DNA from: Diphasiastrum complanatum
Taxonomy: Eukaryota; Streptophyta; Lycopodiopsida; Lycopodiales; Lycopodiaceae
Assembly: GCA_029204225.1 (NCBI GenBank)
Contig: CM055100.1
Location: forward strand, 47,318,516 to 47,382,515
DNA length: 64,000 bases
Reading direction: 5' to 3'
Made by a program: the position numbers and the translations under genes. This document shows, piece after piece, positions 33,301 to 45,125 of the stretch. Below the pieces are notes generated by a model. It was given only the letters and a program-made list of their open reading frames with translations. It had not been told where the DNA came from and ran no database searches. The number at the start of each line of letters is the position of its first letter. The stretch's first letter is position 1.

Positions 33301-36300
33301 TGTTTTCACATTGTTCGTGTCTGGCATGTAGATTCTGTAGTATGACGAATTATTGTCATAACCTACCAGAAATCCTTACTCGACTTTCTCATCAAGCTTC
33401 TTGCGAAGCTTATCAGGAATATGTGCATATGCTACACAGCCAAATATTCTGACATGAGACAGGTTGGGCTTTCTACCCCACCATAGCTCATGTGGTGTCA
33501 TGTGAGGAACACCAGATTTACCTGTCATGTTCTGGATGTATGCGGTTGTAGCTACTGCTTCAGCCCACAGTGCCCTTGGAGACTTCGAGTATGTCATCAT
33601 GCATCTGGCTGCTTCCATCAGGGTCCTGTTCTTTCGTTCAGCAACACCATTGTGCTGCGGTGTGTAGGCTGCAGTTCTTCTATGAATGATGCCACGATCA
33701 TTGCAGAAGTCAATGAAGCGATTCGAGATATATTTGCCACCTCGATCTGTTTTGATCTGCATCACCTTGCTGTCTGTGCATCTCTCAACCCAATTCACAT
33801 ATTCTGTGAATTTATTGAGTGCTTCAGATTTATTCTGAATAAAATACACTCTGGCAAACTTGCTATAATCATCAATGAAGGTTATATAATATTTGGAACC
33901 TCCTACTGAGATCACGTTGAATTTACCGCAGATGTCAGAGTGCACCAGCTCCAGAATCTTTGTTGTTCTGTAGGAGTCTTTGATGAATGGTGTGCATGGC
34001 ATCTTGCCTTTCAAACATGCATCACAAGTGGTCGAATTGATTACATTCGAGATGCTGATGACTTGACTAGTAGAGTGTCATTGAGTTCGTGTGGCAGAGT
34101 CTTCTGTGCCACAGAGTGTCTGGCGAGTCGTCATGAGTTTGATGCACCTGATCTGCAAGTAGGCGTACCTTCAAATGATATAGGTTCCCTTTGCTTCTGT
34201 CTTGAGCAATGAGAGTGCTGGTGCTGGCATCAATCACGTTGCATGCTTCGTTAGAAAACGTCACATGCACCCCTGCATCAACTATTCTTGCTACAAAGAG
34301 CAGGTCTTGCTGCAGAGTTGGCACGAACAAAACGTCTTCGAGTCGTCTGTCTCTGCCATTGGTGTTGAGCCAAAGTGAACCAATATCGTTCACTTAATGT
34401 CTGGATCCATCTCCAAGAACTATGAATCTTGAGGGATCTGCACTTCTGAAATCAGACATGATTCGTCTTTATGTCACAAAGTGTGAGGTGGCTCCTGAAT
34501 CCAGGATCACCTCGTGTGTGTCAGACGTTGATGCTGCACACATCTTCACAGATGTAGGCGGTCGAACAATTTTTGTTCGTTCTTTCTTCGCCCATCTTCG
34601 AGCTCTTGGGCTCCTCGACATAGGAAGAACTATTATCGTTCTCCTGTCTGTTCTGTGCTGATTTGTTTCTTAGGTTCTGGCGGCAATCCATGGCTGCATG
34701 ACCCTTCTTATGAAAATGGATACACTCAATCTTGGGATTAAGCCAGCATGTATCTATTGTATGCTCGTCTCTTCTGCATCTCGTGCAGGGCTTCTTGTCG
34801 GCATCTTGTCGTTTCGACCTCCCCTTGGTCTTCCAATTGCTTTTGCTGGTCCTCTCTGCTTGCTGGTCATGATCTTGCCTCTGATTCGACTTCCTCTTAG
34901 GCTTGAACTGTTTCTTTGATTTTTCTCTGTTGCCGTAGAGTGCTTAGTCAGAACCATCTTTGTGATCAAGATGCTCTCTGGCCTTGACTTCCTCTCGAAT
35001 CTTGACAATTGTCTTTTTGAGGTTCACGGTAGAATCTTTCGCGAGCAGGGTTTGTGTCATTTGGAAAGATCTGGGTAAGGCTCTCAACATATATGTGAGC
35101 TGCTTCTCAGTTGATACTGCATTCTCTGCCCCTGAGTTGTGTAGTGATAGAAACAGATCCTTCATCTTTCTCACGACAGAGGTGAGGTCTTTTCCATCCC
35201 ACTGTAGATTCGTCAGTTGATCTTCCAGCATCATAATCTGACTTTTTGATTTCATTTGAAATCTTGTGAGCAGTGCATCTCACATCTCCTTAGCCTTGGA
35301 GAGTATATCCAGGTCAAGTGTAAGGCTATCTTCGATGGAAGATGATAGCAGGCTACTGCCTTATTGTTTTTCTCCCTCCATTCGCGTAGCTCCTTGCCTG
35401 TTGTCGTAGGCATTTCTTCTGTGTCATCCACCCAAAGGAAGAGTCCTTTGCCCTTGAGTATCAAAGATGTCTTAACTTTCCAGGCTAGAAAGTTAGATCC
35501 TGAAGACTTAAGTATAGTGCAGATCTTGTTTTGCATGCTGCTGATTGAAGCCATTGCTTCTTGAAGTCAGTTTTTTTGTTGATGGTTGATTGTCTGAATG
35601 CTTGGCCTCCTGGATCTGCTAGCTTCTCGTCTATGTCAGAATATGACAAGGTGGCTCTGATACCACTATTGGGAGTCGTGCATTGCTCCGATATGACTGA
35701 TGAGAATCGTGAGAAGAAAATTCACGAAACATTCACGACTCTCTTTCGAGATTCGGATGGAGTTCAGATGCGTTCGCTGGGCATTGCCAGCGGAAACACT
35801 CCTACAATCCTCCAGAGAGTAGTCAGTTACTACTGATCTACGTTCATAAAATTAATACAACATTTGACTTCATTTCAACCAAGGTGCGGAATTCTAAAGG
35901 GACAAGAAAAACTCAGACATACAAAAAATAAAATAAAACAGTATAAGTATTCAACATCCAAGATCAAACACAACCAGAAAAATAATCTATATTGATGTTC
36001 TCTGATTTCTTCAGGGGGCACTGCCTGCAAATCCATGCAGTGCGTTGGCGTGAGAGAAGCCCGCTCTCTCACGAGTAGTAGTCTCGCTTCACTAGCGCAC
36101 AATTGGATCTTCTGATCCTTGATAGAATTATCTTCTCGCACGTAGGTGGACCTTTTGTCTGTGTTCGTCTTGATTGCTTACTAGCATCAGACTTCCTTCT
36201 TTTTTTTTACTTCTATTACACTCTGTGTATCTTGTTCTGATATATGTCAAGTACTATCCAGTAAGTATGGTCTCTCTATGTAAACCTAAGATTAGAGTGA

Positions 36301-36714
36301 TTAAACATCTACAACTAATCGGGAAATTACAAGAGTGGCAATTAGCCATGACCTAGGAAGTATCTGCTGACGTCATGCCATCAGGTCAGATCTCTGTACT
36401 TCTGGGTACTTGCATGATCTCTAGTGGTACTCCTTGGAGCGCGAGGACAAAACCGGTTTCGTTTCCACCGTTGGTTTTGCTTACCTCATCTGCCTTTCTC
36501 TCTTGCTGGACCGCAAAGCAATCTCATTTGTGGATTTTTCGTGTTCGCAAACTGTTTGTGTTCGCGAACCGTTCGTCTTTGTCTTCGTTGACTTTCGTGT
36601 TCGCAAAACTTTTCGTGTTTCGTGTCTCCAGATGTTCGCATTCGCGAACATCTTTGTTAGGTGAAGGGATGAAAGCTAGCAAGGCTTTGTAATTAGAAAC
36701 ACTTTGTTTCTTCA
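30352..36714 (-). mobile_element. Copia element D, complete with both LTRs
   Basis: 6,363 bp on the minus strand. The 3' LTR is 30352-31400 and the 5' LTR 35667-36714 (1,049 and 1,048 bp, nearly identical by eye). The primer site GGCTCTGATACCA (plus strand) is at 35653-35665; the purine tract (GAGAGGGAGC on the minus strand) is beside 31400. The flanking 5 bp are GGCTA (30347-30351) and GGCTG (36715-36719), a target duplication with one change. It is inserted in the LTR of Copia E. Each LTR has GTTCGCGAAC palindromes. Confidence 0.92.
31401..35554 (-). pseudogene. Copia D gag-pol, inactivated
   Basis: From high to low coordinates: Gag (ATG 35554, MASISSMQNKICTILKSSG; UBN2-like part to about 34944); zinc finger CIHFHKKGHAAMDC (about 34690-34735); a protease region with stops (about 34400-34560); integrase (LWHRRLCHTN at about 34090, FIDDYSKFARVYF, TDRGGKYISNRFIDF, HNGVAERKNR; 34014-33376). 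Then comes RT (YKARLVAKGFSQRYSIDYFK, LKQSARQWY, YVDD at 32326-32337) and RNase H (FYNDASWASLKDD, AQSSEYVAVA, HSRTKHIAIKYH; to 31401). Gag and protease lie in several frames, an in-frame TAA at about 32561 splits RT, and RNase H changes frame near 31770. The first Cys of the knuckle has His at the second Cys position. It cannot make a full polyprotein. Confidence 0.9.
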
Positions 36715-36851
36715 GGCTGAGTTGACAGAACACTGTCATCGATTCCTTTGTATTTTTGCAGACTGCACGACTGTACAAGTATTTACATATAGCAAATGAA
36801 TGGATCTAGATTAGGAATGAGATAAAGGATGGAGAGAATAGAAATCCAACA
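36715..36851 (-). mobile_element. Copia E LTR, second part
   Basis: Continues the LTR interrupted by Copia D and ends in TCCAACA. It begins with the second copy of the D target site (GGCTG). Confidence 0.45.
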
Positions 36852-38297
36852 AAACCAACGCCTCACACGTCCCATCCCATCCATTATAAGAGGAATGGGC
36901 ATGAAAACCAACTTTGTGAGCCTTGTCAAACCCTAGATTTTCACATGAAAAGCACAGTAGCCATAATAAGTTTTCAACCTCCGATTCATAGGGCGTCTGT
37001 CACTGCCCGAAGAACTATGTATGGGCTTGCAAAAGGGCATGCGTCGTTGCCATACCGACATCAGAGTCACCGATTGGAATGTGACAAATTAGGGCAAAAA
37101 ATTAGACGCAGTTTTACTCGGGAAGAGCTCGCGTTTGGGCCCACAGGACTCTTGGCTGCCTATCATCATTGCAAAGAAACTCACAAGTGATTTACTCGCA
37201 AAATGTCAAAACCCCAGTGTGTATGATTCACGATTACTATGCCTCTCATAGTAATTTCCATTGTCAGAATTTATGCCAAAGAAAAAAAGAACGAGAGCTA
37301 AATTGTAATAGATTTAAAAATTTTGGCAAAGTATTTTTTTTGGGATTTCACTCTTTTAAAAAAAATCTAAATCTGCAAGGGTAAGGTTCGAGTTGGCAAG
37401 AATAGGGCTGGGGCTAAAAAAAATACAGGAAAAACTTGTGAACCTTCAAAATGAAAAGAGTGATTTTTTTCTACAAACAACAAAAAATTCAAGAATGAAA
37501 ATGTAAAGTGCTTCTCTCTCATACCAAAATACAAAGGAAAAATTTGATTGTATGTCTAATTTTGATTGAGCTTCACGAAATTCATTATAAGTAAATTAAT
37601 CACAAAGGTGGAAGAGGAGATGAAGCACCAAGTTCTCTTAATTTGTAAATGAGCCAAAAGATTTCCAAAATGGTATCACTTGTTATTTATAGACAAAGTC
37701 TCTAACTTATCTAAACAAAACTATTTTGAAGGATAGTTAGCCCTTGTTAAGTTTTATTAAGTGTACTTGGGCTCTCTTTGGCCTATTATCCTTATTTAAG
37801 TACTTTAAGGGGTCCAAAGAGGGAACCGCTTTTATTCTTAAGGCTAAAAATTTCTTTTGAGCCCAAAAAAACTTACATTGATGATTATTATGAGCACTTA
37901 TTTAGTGGCAATGCATGACATAGATGGACTTCTATCATGTTCTTAAAAGAAAAATCTGAAACATTCAATTGCTTCAAAGAACTCAAGACAAGGTTGAAGT
38001 TCAAACTAACAAGAAGATAAAAGCACTATGTACTTATGGAGGAGAATTCATTTCTATTGCAAAGAATCACTATCTTGTAGCCGGTGGCATCTCTCACCAA
38101 CTTACATCTAGCTATTCACCATTTCAAAATGCCATTGACATGATCTCTCCTTTCCACATGCACTTACAATTTCTTGAGAAAGGCCTAGGTTTACCACCAA
38201 AGCAGACATGAGAAAGCTCAAAAGCAATGCTCTAAACAAGTTATGGAGCTCACAAAGCCATCAATCTAAACAATGATAAGCGTCAGTAGAAAGAGTA
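36852..38297 (+). other. Intergenic DNA with a Copia integrase relic
   Basis: Mostly non-coding and AT-rich. At about 37985-38150 the + strand frames encode TNKKIKALCTYGGEFISI and GISHQLTSSYSPFQNA, a decayed Copia integrase core. A short GC-richer patch at 36960-37190 has an 81-codon ORF that I do not recognise. Confidence 0.5.
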
Positions 38298-38646
38298 TCA
38301 AGAAGATGGTTTTACTGCCATGAATACTAAATACTCAACAAGTCCTTGTTCATAGGCCTTTATAAGGGCAGGTAAAGCCATGGAATATTCTTTGACTCCA
38401 ACTGCAAGCACATGATATGTTTTTTTCAAATAGAGAGTATAGACCAACTCGAATAAAAGGCACTTCTAGAGTCATCTTTAAATTAAAACAAATGTAGAAT
38501 GATTAAAGAATGATTAGTGCATTACCAATAGAGGGATCTGAATTCTTGTATAATTGCATCATTATCTGCAATCCTGGAGTTACGTACTTTGTCCAATTAT
38601 CACTTTGAATAGCCTACAAGCATAGGCATAGTATCATGAGTAGATT

Positions 38647-38687
<41 letters not shown>

Positions 38688-41600
38688 GAACCAACATAAT
38701 AGAGGTGATCATATAAATTGGAAGAGACTTGACAACATGTTAAGTACATCAAATTTGCAATGAGCTAGTAATTACCTGCAATCCATTCTCTTCTGCCAAT
38801 CTGAGATATAGGGATGGCGGTGACCACGAAGCAACAGCAAGGTCATCGGGAAAAATGTTTTCCAAGACTTCCTGAGAAGAAAAAATGGCATTGGAAAGAA
38901 AATACTTTCCTAGGACTTCTTGGGAAGAAGAAACTGGCTTTGAGCTCCTTCAATCACAAAATCAGTCATACTTGATCTTGAGCACAAGAAATAGGCATGT
39001 GATAGAGATTATTACCTTCTCACTTTCACTCAGAGATGTTTCATGAGGTAAGAGTTCACGATTGCACATTGTTGTCAACACAATTTTACCTCCAGGTGCA
39101 GTCACACGAGCAAGTTCTTTCATGAGCTACATGAAAACAGTCCTATGTGTGAAAGTGCTGAAACTGCATTTCACTCTACTCATTAATTTACTTGGTTCAT
39201 TAGTTCGCTACTCTACACATTGATTTGCTCTTATTGGGCACCCTAGTTGCATAAGACCGGAAGATCTGATTTACTTGATGTTTATACCTGCTCCCGCTCT
39301 AATATATGATCGGCACACTCCAAACACCACACAAGATCGTACTCGTTATTTGGGAACGAAAGATTACGTGCATCTGCAAACAAAAAGCTCACCTGCACGG
39401 TTCATAGATAATTAGATGCATAGGATATTCTCTTTTCCGAGGTGCATGAAAACATAAGTAGAAAAAGAATGGTAGTCCGATCTAATTGAATTAAGCTATA
39501 GCCATAATGGAACTAACATTTCCTCAACAACGTTAACGTTAGAAACATCCCTACTCACCATCATAGCCATAATTGTATATAATATATATGTCCTTGCTTT
39601 TCCCTCACTTAAGTCTCTCTCTCTCTCTCTCTCTCTCATGGACTCTGGTTTGTACATTTTATTATAAATGCTCCAAAAAAAAAATTTATTAGGAAAGCTT
39701 CTTATGTTGTCTCTTCGAAACCAAGACCATGAAATTGCCTCAAATTGCTATGTTAAGTTGGATGACCCCTCAAAGAAAGAAAAAGTTTTTTTTAAAAAAA
39801 TTCTTTTTGGTGAGAAACTTGAATTCCTCAAATGGCTGAGATTAATGCACAAAATGGGGATCTAATCAAATGGTGTGAATCTACTTACACTCAGTGCACC
39901 TAAGGGTTCTCTTGCTTCTATAAGTAAGGAGATTACACTAACTTTTACTCTTCTACTCTCTCTCCCTTTCTCTTTTGGTTGGTTTTTCTTTTGTCTAGTA
40001 CGACCTTAGTTGGATTGGATGTGGAGAGACTTGCAAACATGGAAGAGTAATTGTAAGGAGAAGCTCTAGGAGTTAAGGTAAGGTTTTTGCTCTGTCTATG
40101 GCTCACTAATCGCTGGATCAATACCCATGAATGAGGTATGCTTGTTGTAAATAGCTCACATGTATGATAATTGTGGATTGGTTTAGAAGGATTGGCTTCA
40201 ATAGCAACTACTATGATTGAGCGTTGTCGCAGCCACACATTCGGGCAATCACTGAGGTATGATACCTATCATCATTTTGGAAATATTGCTTTTGGACAGC
40301 GATGATACATTTGATAGTAAATCGCTGATGAATGTGTAGCTTTTATATTCTTTTGGTGACAAGATAGCAGCACTTGCTTATAAGGTGAGAAATCGCACTT
40401 TCATGTGCTTATGGAAGCGCTGCAGATATATACATGATGACACACTTTTGATAATTACCTACTGTGCGGATTTCCGCGCTCTGAAAATGCGTGGGGACAG
40501 CGATCAACACTCCATTGCACCATATGCGGATTTCCACTAGATAGTATGCATGGAGACAATGGATCCCACACTATGGCTTTATTTGTCGTTTGATAGCAAA
40601 GCCAATATCATATGATGATACATGCATTACTTAACTATGCTTTGGCTCAGTATTACTCACAGTTGGCCGCCCAACATACTCTCATAGTATCTCAGATATA
40701 CATATTGACACTGTTAGGAAATGAGCTACATAAGTGTTTACAAGAATGGTAAAATAATGTGGTGTTTCTGGTTATCATTCACAGAGGTTCTGTTAAGTAA
40801 AAGTAGTAGTGTCAACCTTGAAATTAATGATTCCAAAACGATTGTACTTTGTATACGTGCTGAGAATTAAGTTATGAAGCTATACGGAGACGTGTTTATG
40901 GCTTGTGATGATACTAACACGGGATTGCAAGATAAATGACATGATATTAAGGATAAACATCCTTCTTGAGTAAAGCAACTGGAGATGGGTAGCTCACAGA
41001 AAAACTCTTCACCTCGCATCCATGTATGAAACCATAAGAGGTAACACTCATCTGAATAATTTTTGCGATACTACGCTATGGTTTATGCATACATGAGAAT
41101 TTCTACGTAAACTCTAGATAGCCTTTATAAGCAAGTACTAAAAAGTACTTACGTTCCACATCTGTAAAACTAAGAATGAGTTATTTATGATACTTTTAAC
41201 AAGGACATGGTTTATTTGACTTAAGGACAGTTTCTTTGAGTAAGCTATGAATTTTGTAAGATCTTGGCCTTGTCATGCTTGTATGCATGGATTTGCCCAA
41301 GCCATAAGGTGCTTAGACTCCCTACGACTTTCATGGGAGTGCCTGGGGCTAGTATGGCACGGAGTACCTAGCATTGATGCCGAAGTCATGCCTCTTGTTA
41401 TGAGTGTATTGTAGGATAGCTTTCTACAGGTAAAATGTTTATGTGAACTTAATACATTCTTTTTTGCTCTTAAATTGATCAGTATGGCATCTGCTCTGAT
41501 ACGGTTTCGTTAAAGAGCAGAATGTATTGCTAATTATAAAACGCTGATAGGGAAGATTGGACGTATTATTTGTAATTGTAATTAAGCTGATAAGGTAGTG

Positions 41601-41997
41601 AGTCTTATTTCGGACATGAATAACAACTGATGCTCAGCTATGACACATGTCTTCTTCACGTAACTAACTTGTGCGGTTGTATTTTGTGGGATGATGGCAC
41701 GTAACAACTGAGTGTCCTAAAACTTGTTTTGCTTTATGATACTATGTATTGTAAAACTTTATATAGCTTTGTTCTTACATTATGTTATAAATTAAGAGGT
41801 TCAAAGGGTTTGGTATTAACTTGTCAAACCTTTAAAACTTGACTTGTCAAAAAAAACTATATAAAAATTTGTTTTTATCTCTTTCTGTAACACATCACAT
41901 TATGGCTATTTTTCATCCAACCCTAAAAAAACCCTAACCCTAAGAAAAATCTAAAAAATAAAAAATTAATCTCTCTCTGCCCGCGCGCGCGCTCGCG

Positions 41998-42039
<42 letters not shown>

Positions 42040-43905
42040 GCTCTCTCTTCGCTCTCTCACCTCCCATCTCTCTCTCTCTCTCACCTCACCTCCCTCTCTC
42101 TTCTCTCTCTCTCTCCTCTCCGCTCTCTCACCTCCCATTTATATCAACTCACCTCCCTCTCTCCGCTCCAGATCTTGCAGACCAGAGATGCTATGTGTCG
42201 ATCTTGGGGACTGCCCTGTCGCTTATTGCCTGTTCTGCTGCATACCATAAGAACTACACAGGTGGAAATCTAACAAAAGGTTATGGGCCCACACTCTCAA
42301 GCATAGGTGCATTCACGATTATGCAGGCCTGACATATCGTGTGCATTCACGATTAGGCAGGCCTGACATATCGTTCAACATCGTGAAGGTGAAGCTGATC
42401 GTACACAGAGACTCGCGCGCCATTGACAACAAAACCAGCACACGCTCACGGGTTTTGTCAAAGTCACGACTTATATCTCCGAATCCAAGGTATTGATCAA
42501 GATTTCTGATTGGGGATGGATTTTGAGCAGGGCAGCGTGATAGATCCAAGAATCATCGAAAAGCTAGAATCGGACAACTACAACACTTGGAGCTGGAAAA
42601 TGAAAATGATGCTGAAAGAGAGGGAGCTATGGGGGCATTGTGAGCGGATCTGAACTTGTTGAAATGGACGATGAAGGCCAACCCAGGGATCTGAAAGAGA
42701 GGGAGCCATGGGGCATTGTGAGCGGATCTGAACTTGTTGAAATAGACGATGAAGGCCAACCCAGGGATCAGCGTAGCTACGAAGAAACGAAGGCGTTCAT
42801 AATAATTTGCTTATCACTTGGAGATTCCGCAGCCCCCCGGATGTCAGAAGGAAGAGAAGAGCATAGCACAGGAAGCGATGGCGTAGGCTATGAGGGCTCG
42901 TTTGACCAGGGCTGATATCTGGACTCAGCCGCCACCTCACATATGAATTTCAATAGAGATGCATTTACTTCTTATCAGACAATACCATCGCATTTTTTCA
43001 CAATAGCCTACATTCTCTCTCTCTCTCTCTATTAAGGATTTTATCCTTGACTTCTTTTCGTATTTTCCTTCCATTTGAAAAAATCAGCTCTTATAACTGA
43101 ATATCGAGCTAGGACACACACGCACACACATACGCTGCTATCTCACAAAGAGACTTATACCTTATCTGAAAGGTTTTGAGAAGCTGTTAACTTGGCAGCA
43201 ATTTCCACCTCAACCTCGGACAAGCTGATGCCTTGAACGGTTGCATGTGGAAATTTTTTGCCGAAGTAGCGGGATACTGCACCAAGCGCCATTCCAACAT
43301 CTAAAATTCTCTGCGGCCCATGACCACCACCATCTGCAGGATCAGCTACCAAACTAAATAACAAATTTCGTCTCCAAATTGATATACCTTGCAGATTTCG
43401 ATTCATGGCAGCGTTTATAGGGGCATTCCAAAGTTAAAGAATGCAAGTAAAAGTTTTGTCAACATCATTCGCAGCTGGGACGTATTCCGAACTGAGCTTT
43501 CTGAATGCCCAATGAAATAACGTTGAGCATCAGAAACATATCACTATATACTATGGACTGGAAAAGCAGGAGAGCGCTTATACGATAATGTTACTGTTTC
43601 CTGAAGAAACTAATCAGCAAATTAAGAGCATTAATCTGCTAAAAACAATAAATAGTACCAGGAATATTGGCCCACAGAAGCAGCTTATCGATTAATCTCA
43701 CAGCTGCTTCTCGAGCAAGGATAAATGAGTCTTCATTGAGAGCACCATTGCTGTCTAGGTGCAGATGATTCTCGTAATACCCATGATGGCAGTGATCCCC
43801 CAACGTTCCAATCGAGAGTGCATACAGGTCTGCTCCGTAGGTTTTCTCGAGAGTGGACTCCTGCTGCTGTACCTTCTCCTGCCCATCTGCTAATTCGCTG
43901 GCCAT
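38298..43905 (-). CDS. SAM-dependent methyltransferase, gamma-tocopherol methyltransferase-like
   Basis: Seven exons on the minus strand, each with GT...AG borders and matching phases: 43905-43659, 43333-43161, 39392-39288, 39126-39016, 38871-38776, 38613-38526 and 38401-38298. They total 924 nt, 307 residues, with the TGA stop at 38298-38300. The order of motifs follows gamma-tocopherol C-methyltransferases and the related plant N-methyltransferases: HCHHGYYE, SAM motif I (ILDVGMALGAVSRY), ISLSEVEVEIA, the FADARNLSFPNNEYDLVWC acidic motif, LARVTAPGGKIVLTT, and a C-terminal IKAYEQGLVEYLVF. The N-terminus has no plastid transit peptide, so a cytosolic enzyme on another small substrate is possible. 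The glycine-rich motif I reads GMALG instead of the usual GCGIG, which may weaken SAM binding. Intron 2 is 3.8 kb and full of repeats. An in-frame TAG lies 10 codons before ATG 43905. Confidence 0.9.
38650..38684. repeat. (TA)n microsatellite in intron 5
   Basis: 35 bp of alternating TA between exons 5 and 6 of the methyltransferase gene. Confidence 0.95.
40260..41700 (+). repeat. Dispersed repeat with hairpins inside intron 2, copy 1
   Basis: 41230-41660 matches 45800-46205 in direct orientation (ATTGATCAGTATGG, TTTCGGACATGRATAACAAC and GATGCTCAGCTATGA are shared). It carries the hairpin TCTGCTCT/AGAGCAGA (41490-41521). Further hairpins lie at 40297-40327 (CAGCGAT/ATCGCTG) and 40574-40604 (TGGCTTT/AAAGCCA); both have 17-nt loops containing TTTGATAG. 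No coding capacity. The element type is unknown. Confidence 0.65.
41970..42130. repeat. CT-rich low-complexity tract in intron 2
   Basis: (CT)n, (CA)n and imperfect CTCTCTC runs. ORFs here are low-complexity artefacts. Confidence 0.9.
42307..42374. repeat. 34-bp tandem duplication
   Basis: Two copies of a 34-bp unit starting GTGCATTCACGATTA (42307-42340 and 42341-42374) with one difference. It lies just before the Copia gag fragment. Confidence 0.85.
42510..42990 (+). pseudogene. Copia gag and protease fragment in intron 2, antisense to the host gene
   Basis: KLESDNYNTWSWKMKMMLKE (about 42558-42617) is a Copia Gag N-terminus. A 79-bp unit is then duplicated (42612-42690 and 42691-42768). 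After YEETKAFIIICLSLGDS, a jump leads to LDSAATSHMNFNRDAF (about 42918-42970), a Copia protease with Ala in place of Gly in the DSG motif. Most of Gag and all of integrase and RT are missing. Confidence 0.75.
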
Positions 43906-44935
43906 ATCAAGACGAGGATGGATATTCCAAGCCTAGCACAGCCAATAGATTATCAATACTTTTTAATCAAAACACAGTAGCACTCTGCATCAGGATTCAG
44001 GCTGGGAAACTAGAATAGCATCATGTGTTTGCTCGTACTGCTACTGAAATGATATTAATTCTACCAGCCTGCTGCCTGCCTGAGCTGCTCAGTGCTGAAC
44101 TGCAGGCGGCGGCTGCGGTGAATGCATAACTTTGAAGTTTGGTCCCCGGCTCCTGTCACATAGGGTTGCACAAATTGAGAGTAATAATTTTTTTAATATT
44201 TTCGCAAGTATTTTATCTTTCTAATTTTAAATCTCGAGAGGTGTATAAAGGCTCTGGGCATATTGAAACGTGATAAGTAATACATGTATTTTAATTATCA
44301 AAACTCTTAATGACATACACTTTTTTATTATTTCTAGGAAGTTCCATTATTTCTCAAACATGACATTTGACATTTTAATGACAACCCCCTAGTCTCCATC
44401 CTCTCTTTTGTAGCTTTATTAGGCTCATGGTTGTTGAGCTAAACCAATCATTTAACAACAAAACAACATATTGTCACATGTAATTTGCTAAATTTGTTTC
44501 CTTGTCAATAACAATTTATGTTGCCACATTGTCAACACCGTCACAATCAAAATGTCCCTTCACAATCAAAATGATGTGATATATGGTCCTTGAATAATAT
44601 CTTCTATCCAGTGGTCTAAATAAGATGGAACTAGCAAAAAAAAACAATATCTCAATGATTCTTTATCTTCTCTAAACATGTTGGTTTGAAATGGTCAAAG
44701 CTTTTACCACTATGAAGTCAATCTTGCAATCAACAAAAGTACATACACAAAAATGAAGGAGAATTTAATATATCGCATGCATGCCAGAAAGTTGTAAGAC
44801 TACAAGGAAAGATAATGTTTCTTTTTGTTAAGTTAAATGTGTTAACTTTTCTATTCCATAGTTTGATGTATTTGTCATCAACAAGTTGGTACTAATGAAT
44901 CCATGATTTAATTCTTGACACAAAAACACAACATC
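43906..44935. other. Upstream region of the methyltransferase gene
   Basis: Probable promoter and 5' leader (minus strand). A GC-rich patch at 44060-44150 lies about 200 bp before the ATG. I see no clear TATA box and no other gene. The part beyond 44160 is AT-rich and featureless. Confidence 0.4.
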
Positions 44936-45125
44936 AAAATATCCACGCAAATATCCAAAGAAACGTGCGGGGAAGAAAAAAATTTCGCGTGGATATAGTC
45001 ATGGATACGGGCGCGTGGAACATCCACGCATGGATTATCCACGCCAACATCATTTCCGACAACAACTGTACATCGAGGGTCAGAAATCAAAAAATTTAAA
45101 CTGCGTGGATGTTACACACCACGTT
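44936..45125. repeat. Cluster of ATCCACGC/GCGTGGAT palindromic units
   Basis: The octamer ATCCACGC or its complement occurs at about 44940, 44990, 45018, 45032 and 45102, with a near copy (GCGTGGAA) at 45011. ATATCCACGC and GCGTGGATAT form a 10-bp inverted repeat around about 40 bp. It may be a foldback element or a regulatory cluster. Confidence 0.6.

Noticed and set aside
32097-33909. Plus-strand ORFs up to 139 codons within Copia D
   Set aside because: They are shadows of the minus-strand integrase and RT frames, which carry recognisable motifs.
36174-36692. ORFs duplicated at 30860-31378
   Set aside because: They lie in the two LTRs of Copia D and are identical because the LTRs are; there is no sign of coding selection.
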